Below are positions 15,391 through 15,440 of a DNA stretch of 15,440 nucleotides, piece by piece. Location: assembly GCA_023449855.1 (NCBI GenBank), contig JAEXHR010000025.1:1-15440 (forward strand), read 5' to 3'. How positions within the stretch are numbered: the stretch's first letter is position 1; each line of letters starts with the position of its first letter. Source of the DNA: Pseudomonadota bacterium (GTDB taxonomy: Bacteria > Pseudomonadota > Alphaproteobacteria > Rhizobiales > Xanthobacteraceae). Position numbers and translations under genes: made by a program. The notes below the pieces were generated by a model. The model had not been told where the DNA came from and searched no databases. It saw only the letters and a program-made list of their open reading frames with translations.

Positions 15391-15416
15391 GGCGGATTAG
15401 CGAAGCGTAATCCGCC
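15391..15416. repeat. Short palindromic interspersed repeat
   Basis: GGCGGATTA (15391-15399) and TAATCCGCC (15408-15416) are exact reverse complements around GCGAAGCG. I recall GGCGGATTACGCTTCGCTAA-type palindromes as widespread intergenic repeats in Bradyrhizobium-like and other proteobacterial genomes. It lies 75 bases upstream of the aldo/keto reductase start, in a stretch (15317-15440) where I see no gene; it could be the end of a transcript from the right-hand neighbour. Confidence 0.65.
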
Positions 15417-15440
15417 GTTCTTCGCCACACGCAATCGGCC

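Noticed and set aside
1..15440. Defence island, prophage, integrative element, CRISPR array or RNA gene
   Set aside because: No integrase, transposase, phage, nuclease-defence or repeat-spacer pattern, and no tRNA- or rRNA-like sequence, was found on either strand.

Overview
This 15.4-kb window is GC-rich chromosomal DNA with the gene content of an alphaproteobacterium, most likely the Bradyrhizobium/Rhodopseudomonas/Tardiphaga/Afipia group (Nitrobacteraceae/Bradyrhizobiaceae). This placement is inferred from three things: protein resemblance (UvrB with a long N-terminal extension, a GGDEF protein with twinned PAS domains, a DUF1800/DUF1501 pair), a FixK/FNR-type box in front of hemN, and two intergenic repeats of the kind common in those genomes. 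I see no phage, transposase, CRISPR, tRNA or rRNA. It reads as an ordinary core-genome stretch with a few poorly characterised genes.

Layout, left to right. (1) 1-2657, minus: uvrB, excision-repair helicase, cut by the left window edge at its 3' end. (2) 2658-2963: divergent intergenic region. (3) 2964-4169, plus: an unrecognised lipoprotein, followed by a hairpin. (4) 4322-5032 and 5187-5882, plus: two glutathione-transferase-fold proteins of different classes, the first YfcG-like and the second resembling the beta-etherase/fungal-type GSTs, separated by a perfect inverted repeat. (5) 5983-7464, plus: PAS-PAS-GGDEF diguanylate cyclase. It converges with (6) 7470-8822, minus: hemN, oxygen-independent coproporphyrinogen III oxidase, with a symmetrical FixK/FNR-type site 52-66 bases upstream of its start. 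(7) 8904-10916, minus: exported Slt-type lytic transglycosylase. (8) 11161-11385, minus: a 74-residue eight-cysteine 'CWC' protein. (9) 11504-12970 and 12973-14190, plus: a DUF1800-DUF1501 operon two bases apart, the second gene with a Tat signal. (10) 14196-14371: a structured interspersed repeat between convergent genes. (11) 14378-15316, minus: aldo/keto reductase. (12) 15391-15416: a short palindromic repeat.

The genes do not form one pathway. The clearest functional units are hemN with its own predicted low-oxygen promoter, which lets haem be made without O2, and the DUF1800-DUF1501 pair, whose biochemical role is not established. I did not find strong evidence for a new multi-gene system. 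The best candidates for new biology are the DUF1800-DUF1501 pair (an exported partner plus one with no visible signal), the cysteine-bearing lipoprotein, and the small CWC protein divergent from the DUF pair.
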